Source of the DNA: an uncultured bacterium
GTDB lineage: Bacteria; Bacillota_I; Bacilli_A; RFN20; CAG-826
Length of the DNA stretch: 64,000 nucleotides
Direction of reading: 5' to 3'
NCBI GenBank assembly: GCA_949297805.1
Contig: CASFTG010000001.1
Coordinates: 434,001 to 498,000, forward strand
This document shows positions 1 through 7,810 of this stretch, piece after piece. Both the position numbers and the translations under genes were made by a program. The notes below the pieces were generated by a model. It did not search any database, was not told the DNA's origin, and saw nothing but the letters and a program-made list of their open reading frames with translations. Positions within the stretch are counted from its first letter, which is position 1, and the number at the start of each line of letters is the position of its first letter.

Positions 1-1
1 A

Positions 2-520
2 GAACAGACTTCTTTCAATTGGTATGCCTCTTTAGCAGTCTTCGAATACGGGGTCTCCGAGGATTTAGCCTCGATCTATTCCTCTTTCTTCTTCATCGGC
101 ATCACCGCTGGAAGGATCGGGTCAGGATTCTTGTCCTTAAAAGTCGATGACAATAACCTCATCCGGATCGGGGAAGGGATCATTTTATCCGCCTGCGTCA
201 TCGTCTTCTTCGCCGATGTCCCAGCCTTGCTCCCTATAGGGATCGCCTTAACCGGCTTTGGCTGCGGGCCGATCTATCCCTCGATTTTGCATAGGACCCC
301 GTTTAGGTTCGGGAGGGAATATTCCTCCTCGGCGATGTCATTAGAGATGGTCGCTGGCTATATCGCCTCGCTTAGCATGTCGGCTTTATTCGGATTAATC
401 GCCCAAAACACCACCTTCAAGATCTTGCCGGCCTATAACTTGATTATCTTGGCCTTAATGGCTTTAGCCAATGAGGCGGTGCTGTGGACGAAACCTAAGC
501 AACCTAGTAATCAAAACTAG
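2..520 (+). CDS. MFS transporter, C-terminal part (5' end outside window)
   Basis: The frame is open from base 2 to a TAG at 518-520, so this is the last ~172 residues of a longer protein. Hydrophobic segments alternate with short basic loops. A segment containing GFGCGPIYPSIL followed by SSSAMSLEMVAGYIAS resembles the second half of major facilitator permeases, especially the FucP/YfkF-like group in which G-x-x-x-G-P-x-x-P is common. The substrate cannot be told. A TTG at 131 is an internal codon, not the start. Seen: membrane pattern and family-like motif. Inferred: MFS membership. Confidence 0.7.
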   Translation, partial: EQTSFNWYASLAVFEYGVSEDLASIYSSFFFIGITAGRIGSGFLSLKVDDNNLIRIGEGIILSACVIVFFADVPALLPIGIALTGFGCGPIYPSILHRTPFRFGREYSSSAMSLEMVAGYIASLSMSALFGLIAQNTTFKILPAYNLIILALMALANEAVLWTKPKQPSNQN

Positions 521-525
521 ATAAC

Positions 526-553
526 TTGACTTTTATTACTAGTAGGTTATAGT
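526..553 (+). promoter_or_regulatory. Sigma-A promoter for the hemolysin III gene
   Basis: TTGACT at 526-531 and TATAGT at 548-553 are 16 bp apart. The ATG at 564 is only 10 bases past the -10 box and has no Shine-Dalgarno, so the mRNA would have almost no leader. Confidence 0.7.
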
Positions 554-563
554 TTTTTTCGTT

Positions 564-1241
564 ATGAAAGAACGTAAGCCGCTTGATCTCCCCCAATATA
601 CCCTCGCCATGGATCTCTCCAACTCCATCACCCATGGGGCTGGGGCTTTGTTTATGCTGATTGCTGGGGGATTCATCATCAAGAAGGCGGTCGATACTGG
701 TTCTTGGGTCACCGTCTTATCCTGCGTACTCTACGTCATCGGGGTGTTCTTGATGTTCTTAATGTCTTGCCTTTACCATGCCTTAGCCAAGAATAAAGGC
801 AAGAAGGTATTGAGGGTTTTGGACCATGACTTTGTGTTCGCCGCCATCATGGGGACTTATGTCCCTTATAGCCTAGTGGGGCTTTCCGAAGTCCCCGGCA
901 CTTCCTTTCCTTGGGGCTATTTAGTCTTCGGGGTCGTCTGGGGTGGCTCGATCGTCGGGATCGTCCTCAATTCGGTCAATTTGAAGAAGTTCAATGCCTT
1001 GAACATCACCCTCTATGTGGTCTTGGGTTCGGTGGCTGTCTTAGCTTTCTATCCTCTTTACTTAGCCATCCCCTTAGAAGGGTTATTGCTCCTTTTGTTT
1101 GGTGGGGTCGCCTATTGGATTGGGGCGGTCCTCTATGGGCTCGGGGGCAAGAAGAACCTCTGGTTCCATACCGTCTTCCATTGCTTCGTTTTGCTCGGGG
1201 CGATACTGATGTATTTCTCGCTTTATTTCTACGTTATTTAA
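564..1241 (+). CDS. trhA: Hemolysin III / TrhA family (PAQR-like) membrane protein
   Basis: This 225-residue protein has about seven membrane segments. It shows the family signature: an N-terminal S-x-S-I-T-H-G-A-G block (residues ~19-27), S-C-L-Y-H in the second helix region (residues ~69-73) and a C-terminal pair of histidines in W-F-H-T-V-F-H. In PAQR-type proteins these Ser, His and Asp residues bind a metal and suggest a hydrolase-like site. Bacterial members have been linked to membrane energetics or fluidity rather than true haemolysis. Length is normal. The ATG at 564 has no ribosome binding site, but an excellent promoter ends 10 bases upstream, so initiation may be leaderless. It stands alone between an MFS gene and small membrane genes. 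Confidence 0.85.
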   Translation: MKERKPLDLPQYTLAMDLSNSITHGAGALFMLIAGGFIIKKAVDTGSWVTVLSCVLYVIGVFLMFLMSCLYHALAKNKGKKVLRVLDHDFVFAAIMGTYVPYSLVGLSEVPGTSFPWGYLVFGVVWGGSIVGIVLNSVNLKKFNALNITLYVVLGSVAVLAFYPLYLAIPLEGLLLLLFGGVAYWIGAVLYGLGGKKNLWFHTVFHCFVLLGAILMYFSLYFYVI

Positions 1242-1299
1242 GAGCCTTCGGGATTGCTGAATCGAAGGGGCCTGCTATGATTTCCCCGGAGGAACCATT

Positions 1300-1797
1300 A
1301 TGGAAGAGATGAATCTATTGCCGAACGAGGAGATTTTGGTTGAGGCTAAGTCCGTTAGCCAAATGCGGGCTGGTGGTCCGATCTTGCTGACCTTAGGGCT
1401 CCTTACCTTCGTTATTGGCATTATCGTCGTTGTTGGCGACCTCTATGGATTGATTCCTTTGTCTATCGGGGTCGTATCAGCGGCCGTCGGTATCTATTTC
1501 GTCGCGAAAGCGCCCCTGCCGACGGAAATTTACGTTACGAATCTCCGGGTATTCGGGATCGCCCTCATCAAGACCAAAGGCTTATTCAAACCCAACGTCA
1601 ATAAGTGTTTCACCGTCCCCTTATCGGCCATCGTCGACGTCGAAAGCGTCTATCAGAAAAACAATGCCTTTCATCACCAAGGCAAAGGCCAGGTTGCCAT
1701 CACCGATAAGGGCGGGACCGTCGTCGACTTCGGCTATTTAACCAACGCCGGCGAGGTCTATGACCAATTGGTGTCTTTGATCGCCAAAGCCAATTAA
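1300..1797 (+). CDS. Small membrane protein with two helices and a PH-like domain
   Basis: The 165-residue product starts at an ATG behind a strong GGAGGA (about 7 bases spacing). Two hydrophobic segments (residues ~28-48 and ~52-70) form a hairpin. A soluble C-terminal part follows (E-I-Y-V-T-N-L-R-V then V-P-L-S-A-I-V-D-V-E-S-V), which has the pattern of bacterial PH domains: a strand reading x-V-T-x-x-R followed by hydrophobic-I-x-x-V. The next gene has the same design, so the two are likely paralogues made together. A weak TTGCTG/TATGAT promoter lies just upstream. No function is known from the sequence; a membrane-associated sensing or scaffolding role is only a guess. Confidence 0.7.
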   Translation: MEEMNLLPNEEILVEAKSVSQMRAGGPILLTLGLLTFVIGIIVVVGDLYGLIPLSIGVVSAAVGIYFVAKAPLPTEIYVTNLRVFGIALIKTKGLFKPNVNKCFTVPLSAIVDVESVYQKNNAFHHQGKGQVAITDKGGTVVDFGYLTNAGEVYDQLVSLIAKAN

Positions 1798-1806
1798 AGG
1801 ATTGCT

Positions 1807-2268
1807 ATGGATGAATCACTAAGCGAACTCCGGGCCGACATCGTTGGAGCGCCCGACCATAGCAGCCTCCTCATGATGGCTCTTGGCGGAGTCTTCCTTA
1901 TCTTGGGTTTAATCTTTTTCTTCGTTCCTTTTGACTGGGCCACCGTCTTGATGATCATCGGCCTATTGGCTGGGGCTTTCTTGCTTTTTATTGGCTTCGT
2001 GACCATCTCCTTCTCTCCTAGCCCTTCGGAGTTAACGATTGCCCAAGAAGGATTATCCGGCCGGGCCGATTCGATCTATAAGAAGTTCTGGTCTTATCCA
2101 TCCAAACGGTTCTTTCTTCCCTATGCCGAGATTGCTGATATCCAGGTGAGTAGGAAAAGAAAAACGGCCACCTTGACCTTAATCGATAAGCGGGGCCGTC
2201 ATTATGAGTTCGCTTCGATCAATAACGCTGAGGAAGTGGTTTCGACTATAAATCGATATCGAGGATGA
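1807..2268 (+). CDS. Small membrane protein, paralogue of the preceding gene
   Basis: The 153-residue protein has two hydrophobic helices (residues ~22-41 and ~47-68) followed by a PH-like soluble part containing F-F-L-P-Y-A-E-I-A-D-I-Q-V and T-A-T-L-T-L-I-D-K-R-G. The architecture matches the upstream protein. Its AAAGGA ribosome site overlaps the stop of that gene (nine bases between them), so the pair is an operon. Its 3' end overlaps the 3' end of the convergent exoA by 23 bp, and no terminator is visible between them. Function unknown. Confidence 0.65.
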   Translation: MDESLSELRADIVGAPDHSSLLMMALGGVFLILGLIFFFVPFDWATVLMIIGLLAGAFLLFIGFVTISFSPSPSELTIAQEGLSGRADSIYKKFWSYPSKRFFLPYAEIADIQVSRKRKTATLTLIDKRGRHYEFASINNAEEVVSTINRYRG

Positions 2269-3001
2269 TCGGGCAGTGGTCGGAGTAGGGGAAGTCCTTT
2301 TCCATTGAGGAAGCTTGGATCTTATCCTTCAACGAGTCGGAGACGATGAAGGCATCGATCCGCCAACCGGCATCCTTCTCTTTGGCATGGAACCGGTAGC
2401 TCCACCAGGAGTAGGCAACCTTATCGGGATAAAGGTAACGGAAGGCATCGACGAAGCCACTAGATAAGAGTTCGCTCATCTTGTTCCGTTCTTCGATGGT
2501 GAAGCCAGCATTATGCTCATTGGCTTTTGGATTTTTAATGTCGATCTCTTCGTGGGCGACGTTGAGGTCGCCAGTATAGACAAGGGGCTTTTTGGCGTTG
2601 AGCGATATTAAATAAGCCCGGAGCTTATCCTCGTATTCCATCCGGTAATCGAGCCGTTTAAGCCCTTCGCCCGAATTGGGGACATAGGCCCCGACGAGGT
2701 AAAAGTCTTCGTATTCTAAGGTGATGACCCTTCCTTCATCGTCATATTCCCCGTTGGCCAATCCATAATGGACCGTTAAAGGCGGGTTCTTGACGTAGAC
2801 GGCGGTCCCGGAGTAACCCTTTCTAACCTTGGAGTTGGTTGAATAGAGATGGTAGTTGGGGATCTCTAGAGGCCGCAAAGCATCGCTTAGTTTGGTTTCC
2901 TGGATGAATAAGACATCGGGGTTTAAGGCGAAGGTCGGCTCATAGAACCCCTTGCCCATCGCGGCCCGTATCCCATTGACGTTATAAGAGATGATCCGCA
3001 T
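2246..3001 (-). CDS. exoA: Exodeoxyribonuclease III / AP endonuclease
   Basis: The 251-residue protein is a complete member of the exonuclease III family of the endonuclease/exonuclease/phosphatase fold. Visible motifs: S-Y-N-V-N-G-I-R-A at the N-terminus, F-I-Q-E-T-K (metal-binding Glu, residues ~32-37), Y-V-P-N-S-G, G-D-L-N-V-A-H (residues ~144-150), a R-I-D-A-F strand and the C-terminal S-D-H-C-P-I catalytic Asp-His. It cleaves 5' to abasic sites and removes 3' blocking groups in base excision repair. The start overlaps the end of the upstream membrane-protein gene by 20 bp, which suggests translational coupling. Confidence 0.95.
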   Translation of the reverse strand: MRIISYNVNGIRAAMGKGFYEPTFALNPDVLFIQETKLSDALRPLEIPNYHLYSTNSKVRKGYSGTAVYVKNPPLTVHYGLANGEYDDEGRVITLEYEDFYLVGAYVPNSGEGLKRLDYRMEYEDKLRAYLISLNAKKPLVYTGDLNVAHEEIDIKNPKANEHNAGFTIEERNKMSELLSSGFVDAFRYLYPDKVAYSWWSYRFHAKEKDAGWRIDAFIVSDSLKDKIQASSMEKDFPYSDHCPIILDIDL

Positions 3002-3770
3002 GGTCGTTATGCCTTCTTTCGATTTCGCTTTGGTTATTTTGGCTGAAGAAGAGGAAGTCGAGCATCTTGACTTTTCTTCCTAATAACACCGGTCCCTTAA
3101 TCAATAAATACCCTTTTCCTTTCCTTATCTTGCCTAAAGCCTTATAGGGGATATAGACCGTCAGCTTTTGGCCCATCGTCGTAGATTGCTTCAAGGAAGT
3201 GAAATCGGCTTGGAGGTAACTCGAAGCATAGGAATAGAGGATGGTCTGTTGCTTATAGACGTAGGGCTGAGAGAAAAGAAGGAAGAAGAACATCGCCAGG
3301 CACAGGGCGGCGCAGACGAAAAGGCAGGCCGACAGCAAAATATCCTCATTGGTAAGCAAGGGGATACAGGCGAAGAAAGCTAACGATAAAGCGGCTAAGA
3401 AAAACCCGGCATACACGACCTTATTGGCCCGGCATAAGGGGAGGAACAGCCCCCAATAGGAGGGGAGGTTATCTTCATAGGCCGCCTCGATCTTCTCTTC
3501 TTTCATCCCCTTAGCCAAATCGAGCAGATTATCCTGGACCAAGAGGGCTTGGCGGAGCTTCCGGAAGTGATTGGTCGGGAAAAGCAAGACGATGAGGGCG
3601 AAGATTAGGGCCAGGAAAGCGGCGAAGAACTTCTGCTCATCGACGATGGCAAGTTCAATGTCATTGACCCCGAAATATAGATAAGCGATGCCGGTGCCGA
3701 TTAAGCCAAGGAAAATGGCGAGCTCAGTGAAGGCGAAGAGGAAGAAATTGACGTTGGCTTTGGTTTTCAT
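2982..3770 (-). CDS. Hypothetical membrane protein with four helices
   Basis: I do not recognise this 262-residue protein. It has two helical hairpins (residues ~8-30 with ~46-64, and ~119-140 with ~143-165) separated by a charged amphipathic stretch (L-A-K-G-M-K-E-E-K-I-E-A-A). A soluble, strand-rich C-terminal part carries Y-I-P-Y-K-A-L-G-K-I-R. It lies four bases after the ECF gene and overlaps exoA, so the three genes form one minus-strand unit. The ECF promoter probably drives it. A partner role with the S component is possible but nothing shows it. Confidence 0.6.
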   Translation of the reverse strand: MKTKANVNFFLFAFTELAIFLGLIGTGIAYLYFGVNDIELAIVDEQKFFAAFLALIFALIVLLFPTNHFRKLRQALLVQDNLLDLAKGMKEEKIEAAYEDNLPSYWGLFLPLCRANKVVYAGFFLAALSLAFFACIPLLTNEDILLSACLFVCAALCLAMFFFLLFSQPYVYKQQTILYSYASSYLQADFTSLKQSTTMGQKLTVYIPYKALGKIRKGKGYLLIKGPVLLGRKVKMLDFLFFSQNNQSEIERRHNDHADHLL

Positions 3771-3774
3771 TTGA

Positions 3775-4344
3775 CTAATCCCCCAACAAGCCCCTTAAGG
3801 CTTTGATGACCGGCTTGGATAAAAAGGCCGCGAGGACGGCGGTGGCGATACTCGCCACCCCCCTTAGCACCGTCTCCACCAAAACAAAGGCGTAGGGATA
3901 GCCGATGATCAAGGCGTCTAAGTAGATGGCGAGGGTATTGGCCATGGTGACCAATAAGGCGGCGAGGATGGCGAAGAGGATGAAAAGGGGCAACCGGTCC
4001 TCTAGTCGTTTCTCCGTCTTCCCGAAGAAATAGGCGACTAACCCGAGGAATAAGGGGCGGATGGCCGGCCCGATCATCCAAATTATTGTAGTTGGCCCAG
4101 GACCATAGAGGGCGAATTGGATGACGAACTCCCCCAGCAAGCAGATAATCGTCGCCTCGATCGGGCCGAAGAGGAGGGCGCTGACGATGAGGGGGATGGA
4201 AGCGAGGGAGAAAGAGAAATTGCCAAAGCGGATGCTTAAAAACGATAAAGCGATGTAGATGGCGATTAAAAAAGCCAAGGCGGACATCCGCTTCAAGGCA
4301 TTGCCCTTGCCAAGGGGCAGGAAGACCGTTCGTTTCTTCTCCAT
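3775..4344 (-). CDS. ECF transporter S component (folate/vitamin-type)
   Basis: The 189-residue protein has about six membrane helices. It carries the S-component pattern: F-G-N-F-S-F-S-L-A-S-I-P-L-I near helix 2, A-L-L-F-G-P-I-E-A (residues ~57-65) and a Pro-rich G-P-G-P-T-T-I-I-W. That arrangement resembles the FolT-like branch of the ECF S family. S components bind a vitamin or precursor and pair with a shared EcfA/A'/T module that is not in this window. A GGAGGAAAG ribosome site precedes the ATG. The short leader shows no tetrahydrofolate or other vitamin riboswitch that I can recognise, so the substrate remains open. Confidence 0.85.
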   Translation of the reverse strand: MEKKRTVFLPLGKGNALKRMSALAFLIAIYIALSFLSIRFGNFSFSLASIPLIVSALLFGPIEATIICLLGEFVIQFALYGPGPTTIIWMIGPAIRPLFLGLVAYFFGKTEKRLEDRLPLFILFAILAALLVTMANTLAIYLDALIIGYPYAFVLVETVLRGVASIATAVLAAFLSKPVIKALRGLLGD

Positions 4345-4362
4345 TCTTTCCTCCGGGTCGGC

Positions 4363-4391
4363 ATTCTACCCTTATTGGGGTAAGCAGGCAA
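4363..4391 (-). promoter_or_regulatory. Promoter for the ECF S component operon
   Basis: On the minus strand TTGCCT (4386-4391) and TAGAAT (4363-4368) are separated by exactly 17 bp, and the start codon lies 18 bases past the -10 box with a strong ribosome site in between. Confidence 0.65.
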
Positions 4392-4481
4392 TGGAATGGC
4401 TATCAGGCCTTATAAATTGATGGCAGCAAACTTCGAGGAAAAGGCGATTTAACCGAGCGAGTGTTCTTTTCGCAGCCCCTA

Positions 4482-4508
4482 TTGTTTAAAGCGTTTTTAG
4501 AGTATAAT
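4482..4508 (+). promoter_or_regulatory. Promoter for the first AlbA_2 gene
   Basis: TTGTTT (4482-4487) and TATAAT (4503-4508) are 15 bp apart. A cre-like AAAGCGTTTTTA sits between the boxes (4488-4499), so repression by a LacI/CcpA-type protein is possible but unproven. Confidence 0.5.
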
Positions 4509-4535
4509 AACTTTAATAAGAAAGAGCCCCATACT

Positions 4536-5939
4536 ATGAAATTTCTCGAATCGGAAACCACGGAACTCAAAAGGACGCTGAATAAAGACTTTGCAAAGGA
4601 AGTCGTGGCCTTCCTCAACACAAGAAATGGAATCATTTACATCGGTGTAGATGACAATGGCAATGTTTTGGGCGTTCCGAATATCGATAAAACGATGCGG
4701 GAAGTTAGGGATATTATTCGCGATCAGATCCTCCCCTCTACCGAAGGCTTATGCGAAATCGGTTCCTTGCTGGAAGGCGATAAAATGGTTGTTTCCGTTA
4801 AAGTATCAAAGGGAACAAAACTTTATTACATTAAGAAAGAAGGAAGAAGCGCAACTGGCTGCTTTTATCGAGACGGCACCTCTTCGACGCCTATGAGCGA
4901 AGAGGAAATCGATAAGCGGCAAATCGCGAGCCTTCATGAAGTTAAATTAAGTCTAGTCGACATTCAAAGCAATGGTGGCGACTATACATTTGACATTCTC
5001 AAAATCAAGCTCCGAAGCGCCGGCGTGGATATAAACGAGAAGACTTTTGAAAGGAGTTTCCGCCTTCTAACCAAAGAAGGGAAATACAATCTTTTGGCTG
5101 AGTTATTGGCGGATAAGAACTTTTATTCCATCCAAGTTTGCGTATTCAATGGGAATGACAAGCTTTCCTATTCGAAACGGAATAATTTCGGACAGCAATC
5201 GATTTTGCAGGTCTATGAAGACATCAAGCATTATTGCGAGGCTTTGAACGACACTTATATCGACGATAGCAGCCTGCCAAGAAGAAAAAAGAAGATGTTT
5301 GACAATGAGGCTTTCGAAGAAGCTTGGGTCAATGCGCTGATTCATAACGATTGGATACACGGGAATCCGCCATCGATTTATTGGTATCAGGATCGGATGG
5401 AAATCATGTCTTACGGAGGACTGAAGGAAGGCTTATCGAAAGAAGACTTCTTCGATGGCGTAAGCGATCCGGTCAATAAAGATCTTATGGATGTCTTCGT
5501 TCAATGCGACATTGTCGATCGTTCGGGGCATGGTGTGCCCAAGGTTGTCAAAGCTTATGGCCGCGAAGCTTTCCGATTCCTTGGCGTCGGGATAATGGTC
5601 ACTATACCTTTTGATAAAAAAGGGTTTATCTCGAAGGCGGATGGCACAATAAATGGCACAATAAATGGCACAATAAACGACAAAGAAAATGACACGATAA
5701 ATGGCGAAGCAAGTGATACAATAAGCGGCACAAAAAGTAGCAAAACACTATCCGAGGCCGAAAAACTAATAATGTATGCCATATCGTTAAATGGGCGTTT
5801 AACTAGAAAAGAAATGAGTGGGCAAACAAATTTGTCTGAGCGTACTGTTTCAAGAATTCTTGCTTCACTTCAAGATAAAGGTTTAATTGTAAGGGTAGGT
5901 TCGAGAAAAAAAGGCGAGTGGAAAACAAGAACAAAATAG
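4536..5939 (+). CDS. AlbA_2 (Schlafen-type) ATP-binding transcriptional regulator with peptide-repeat linker
   Basis: The 467-residue protein begins at the ATG at 4536; the longer frame from 4461 starts upstream of the promoter. Residues ~1-110 form an AlbA_2 domain (E-T-T-E-L-K near the start, then N-G-I-I-Y-I-G-V-D-D-N-G). Residues ~225-365 are the GHKL-like ATPase segment with A-W-V-N-A-L-I-H-N-D-W. A linker of tandem G-T-I-N units (residues ~369-395) leads to a winged helix (L-T-R-K-E-M-S-G-Q, then S-E-R-T-V-S-R-I-L). Proteins of this COG2865 type are usually called putative transcriptional regulators, with targets mostly unknown. It opens an accessory region and stands alone on its strand. 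No clear ribosome site is seen. Confidence 0.8.
   Translation: MKFLESETTELKRTLNKDFAKEVVAFLNTRNGIIYIGVDDNGNVLGVPNIDKTMREVRDIIRDQILPSTEGLCEIGSLLEGDKMVVSVKVSKGTKLYYIKKEGRSATGCFYRDGTSSTPMSEEEIDKRQIASLHEVKLSLVDIQSNGGDYTFDILKIKLRSAGVDINEKTFERSFRLLTKEGKYNLLAELLADKNFYSIQVCVFNGNDKLSYSKRNNFGQQSILQVYEDIKHYCEALNDTYIDDSSLPRRKKKMFDNEAFEEAWVNALIHNDWIHGNPPSIYWYQDRMEIMSYGGLKEGLSKEDFFDGVSDPVNKDLMDVFVQCDIVDRSGHGVPKVVKAYGREAFRFLGVGIMVTIPFDKKGFISKADGTINGTINGTINDKENDTINGEASDTISGTKSSKTLSEAEKLIMYAISLNGRLTRKEMSGQTNLSERTVSRILASLQDKGLIVRVGSRKKGEWKTRTK
5641..5742 (+). repeat. 12-bp tandem repeat encoding G-T-I-N linker
   Basis: About eight degenerate copies of a 12-bp unit, best copy AATGGCACAATA, run in frame inside the AlbA_2 gene. 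The first three are nearly identical. The same unit recurs outside coding sequence at 6362-6443 and, as GGCGTAATAAAT on the minus strand, near 49456-49547. Confidence 0.85.
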
Positions 5940-6360
5940 TTTAGAGATGAAAATTTATGCAAAAGATCATTTGCGTTGTTTCGCGGCAAAACGCTGTTGT
6001 AATATCTAAATAAAGACGGAAATACCCGAATTAACGTTTTTAAGTTAGCGTATAAACCATATCATTGGATTCCTGATCTACGTGTTAGAAGTGTATTGGC
6101 ACGCGAAATGACTGTTGGATCGGAAATCATCGATCTATTCGATAGGTATGGCGTTTCGATTATGCCCTTGATGCCTGCCTGGTTCTTCGGTCAAGCGGGG
6201 ATATAGCGATTATTTATCGTCAAGCATTAGACGATAAAGTAGGATTCGAACGTGCTGGCTTTAGTCAAGGATTAGTCCTCAATCAAATCGCCGCCCATTA
6301 TCAATCAATCTTATTTCCGTTGGTCCTAACATTTCTAGGTTGGAACTCCCAACGACGGGC
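5940..6360. other. Intergenic region with probable decayed gene fragments
   Basis: No intact gene is seen. Two open stretches read like old protein: frame 6010-6207 (ending before a TAG, containing Y-K-P-Y-H-W-I-P-D-L and D-R-Y-G-V-S-I-M-P) and a second from about 6210 (containing G-F-E-R-A-G-F-S-Q-G and L-N-Q-I-A-A-H-Y) that runs into the repeat array at 6362. I could not assign either to a family. A dyad, TTATCGTC and GACGATAA with an 8-bp spacer, lies at 6214-6237. Confidence 0.35.
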
Positions 6361-6361
6361 T

Positions 6362-6443
6362 GATGGCGCAATAGATGGCACAATAAGTGGCGCAATGGCA
6401 CGATAAATGACACAATAAGCGGCACAAAAAAGGGCGCAATAAT
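6362..6443 (+). repeat. Intergenic array of the 10-12-bp GGCRCAATA repeat
   Basis: Six to seven copies related to GGCACAATA, spaced 10-12 bp, lie between the first AlbA_2 gene and hipT. The unit matches the coding repeat at 5641-5742, but spacing here breaks the reading frame, so it is not currently coding. Confidence 0.75.
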
Positions 6444-6555
6444 CGGAACCGGGCGAAGTCCGTTAACCATGTGTGACACTTTAAATGAGCCTGTAAACTC
6501 CACCGTGACTTCACAGACCCCGGCGCTTCCAAAAACCTTAACGCCGCCCAACAAC

Positions 6556-6583
6556 AAAACCCCGAAGGCTTTAACCCTCGGGG
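6556..6583 (-). terminator. Rho-independent terminator of hipBST
   Basis: On the minus strand CCCCGAGG (6576-6583) pairs with CCTTCGGGG (6560-6568) around a short loop and is followed by TTTTG, eight bases after the hipT stop. Confidence 0.8.
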
Positions 6584-6591
6584 TCATTGGC

Positions 6592-7494
6592 TTAGTTCTT
6601 GGATAGGATCGTGGCCCGTTCCTTAATCAAACGCTTGAGTTTGTCTTTGTCTTCCTCTGACAGCAAGGAATCATCGATCGCTTGATCGAATTGCTTTTCC
6701 TGGCTCAATAAGCGATTCAGCAACCGGGGCAAGACCACCGGGGTCAAGCCTAAGTGGGCGGCGAATTGCTCGAAGTCAGTTAATCGCAAATCGTCTTTCT
6801 TGCCATTGAGGGTCAAGGCCAATTGATGGGGGTAACCGGTGATGACGGAGCTGCTCAATCCATAGGCCGGGGCTAATCGATAAGCGGTCTTGGCCTCGAT
6901 TAAGGCCAGCTTCTTTAAGTGGAGGTCATTGTCCCCGGTTAAGAAGGCGAATAGGAGGCGGGATAGGTACTCGGCCTTGTCTAAGCCGGGATAAGCCGAA
7001 TATTGCTGGAGGACGGCCTTGCCATCCTCGTAGCTCCCTTCCCGCTTGGCCGCTTCTCCCCGTCCGAGCAACGCGGCGAAATCCTCAAACCCCAACTTAT
7101 CACGTTTCACCTCATCGAGCCGGCGGAGCAATAAGCCCAACCCGTCGTTGGTTTGGAAGAAGCCGAATAAGGGGACCTTGATGCCAGATAAATTGGCTAA
7201 AGTAAGGAGGAGGTGTTCCATAGGAATCCGCTTCGGATCGTTTTTATCGGGATAGAGGACGAGGTAATTGGGATAAGGCCGGTTCCGCCCTAAGGGCAAG
7301 GTCACGATCCTTTCTTCCCCGGGAATCACCTTGCCAGTTCGCGCATCGTTGGATAAAGCATCAGAATAGGTGAGCTCGGCTTTTTCTTTGAGTCGAGGAT
7401 CGGCGAAGTGGCTGGTCAAGCAATCAAGATGATAGGGCAAGGAACCATCAGTTAGGTCGAGCCCACAGTAAAGGCAACGCTTAATCATTGTCAT
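6592..7494 (-). CDS. hipT: HipT-like kinase-fold toxin, probable pseudokinase
   Basis: The 300-residue protein is the C-terminal (kinase) half of HipA as a separate gene, the arrangement of tripartite HipBST systems. An N-terminal C-L-Y-C...Y-H-L-D-C cluster (residues ~7-25) is typical of HipT-like proteins. The catalytic loop G-D-N-D-L-H-L-K-K (187-195) keeps the catalytic Asp190. However, three expected residues are absent. The Mg-binding Asn of the N-D-x-H-x-x-N pattern is Lys195. The second Mg-binding Asp (A-P-x-Y-D) is Gly212. The nucleotide-binding Lys of the I-L-K-P strand is replaced in N-Y-L-V-L-Y-P (76-82). HipA-type kinases phosphorylate aminoacyl-tRNA synthetases; this one may bind without catalysing. 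The start overlaps hipS; the second ATG at 7488 has better ribosome-site spacing. Confidence 0.8.
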   Translation of the reverse strand: MTMIKRCLYCGLDLTDGSLPYHLDCLTSHFADPRLKEKAELTYSDALSNDARTGKVIPGEERIVTLPLGRNRPYPNYLVLYPDKNDPKRIPMEHLLLTLANLSGIKVPLFGFFQTNDGLGLLLRRLDEVKRDKLGFEDFAALLGRGEAAKREGSYEDGKAVLQQYSAYPGLDKAEYLSRLLFAFLTGDNDLHLKKLALIEAKTAYRLAPAYGLSSSVITGYPHQLALTLNGKKDDLRLTDFEQFAAHLGLTPVVLPRLLNRLLSQEKQFDQAIDDSLLSEEDKDKLKRLIKERATILSKN

Positions 7495-7810
7495 ACACCT
7501 CGATATCGCCGAAGCAGTTATGGGCTAAGGATAGCAAACATCCGAACCGGTCATCGGGATCTAGTCCTAAGCAATGGCAGGCTAAGCCGAGGTTCTCCCC
7601 TTCCGGCAGCAGGTTATCAAAGCAAGGGAATAAATAAACCGAGGTGTAGGGCTCGCCGGTTTTCGGCAAGGTCAAGGACACCGGCGGGTTCTTTTTATCG
7701 ACAAGATACCCCTGGTCATATTCAAAGACATAGGATGACCTGGTCTCCCGGAGGTAGCCGCAGAACCGCCCCTTCTTATACACCAGGCCGGTCCGGCTAT
7801 CGCTTTCCAT
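7481..7810 (-). CDS. hipS: HipS-like antitoxin (HipA N-terminal subdomain)
   Basis: The 109-residue protein matches the N-subdomain 1 of HipA: a G-L-V-Y-K-K-G-R-F-x-G-Y-L opening, Y-x-F-x-Y-D-x-G-Y-L, the P-V-S-L-T-L-P segment and F-D-N-L-L-P-E-G. In E. coli HipBST the equivalent HipS neutralises HipT while HipB binds DNA. I chose the ATG at 7810 because GGAGGAGG lies six bases upstream; an ATG at 7816 is also in frame. It overlaps both neighbours (hipB end, hipT start), so the three are one coupled operon. Confidence 0.85.
   Translation of the reverse strand: MESDSRTGLVYKKGRFCGYLRETRSSYVFEYDQGYLVDKKNPPVSLTLPKTGEPYTSVYLFPCFDNLLPEGENLGLACHCLGLDPDDRFGCLLSLAHNCFGDIEVYDND

Noticed and set aside
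4345..4460. Tetrahydrofolate or other vitamin riboswitch before the ECF S gene
   Set aside because: The promoter leaves a leader of only about 12 bases, too short for any known aptamer.
6279..6587. 102-codon minus-strand open frame
   Set aside because: It is the reverse reading of the intergenic repeat array and overlaps the hipT terminator.
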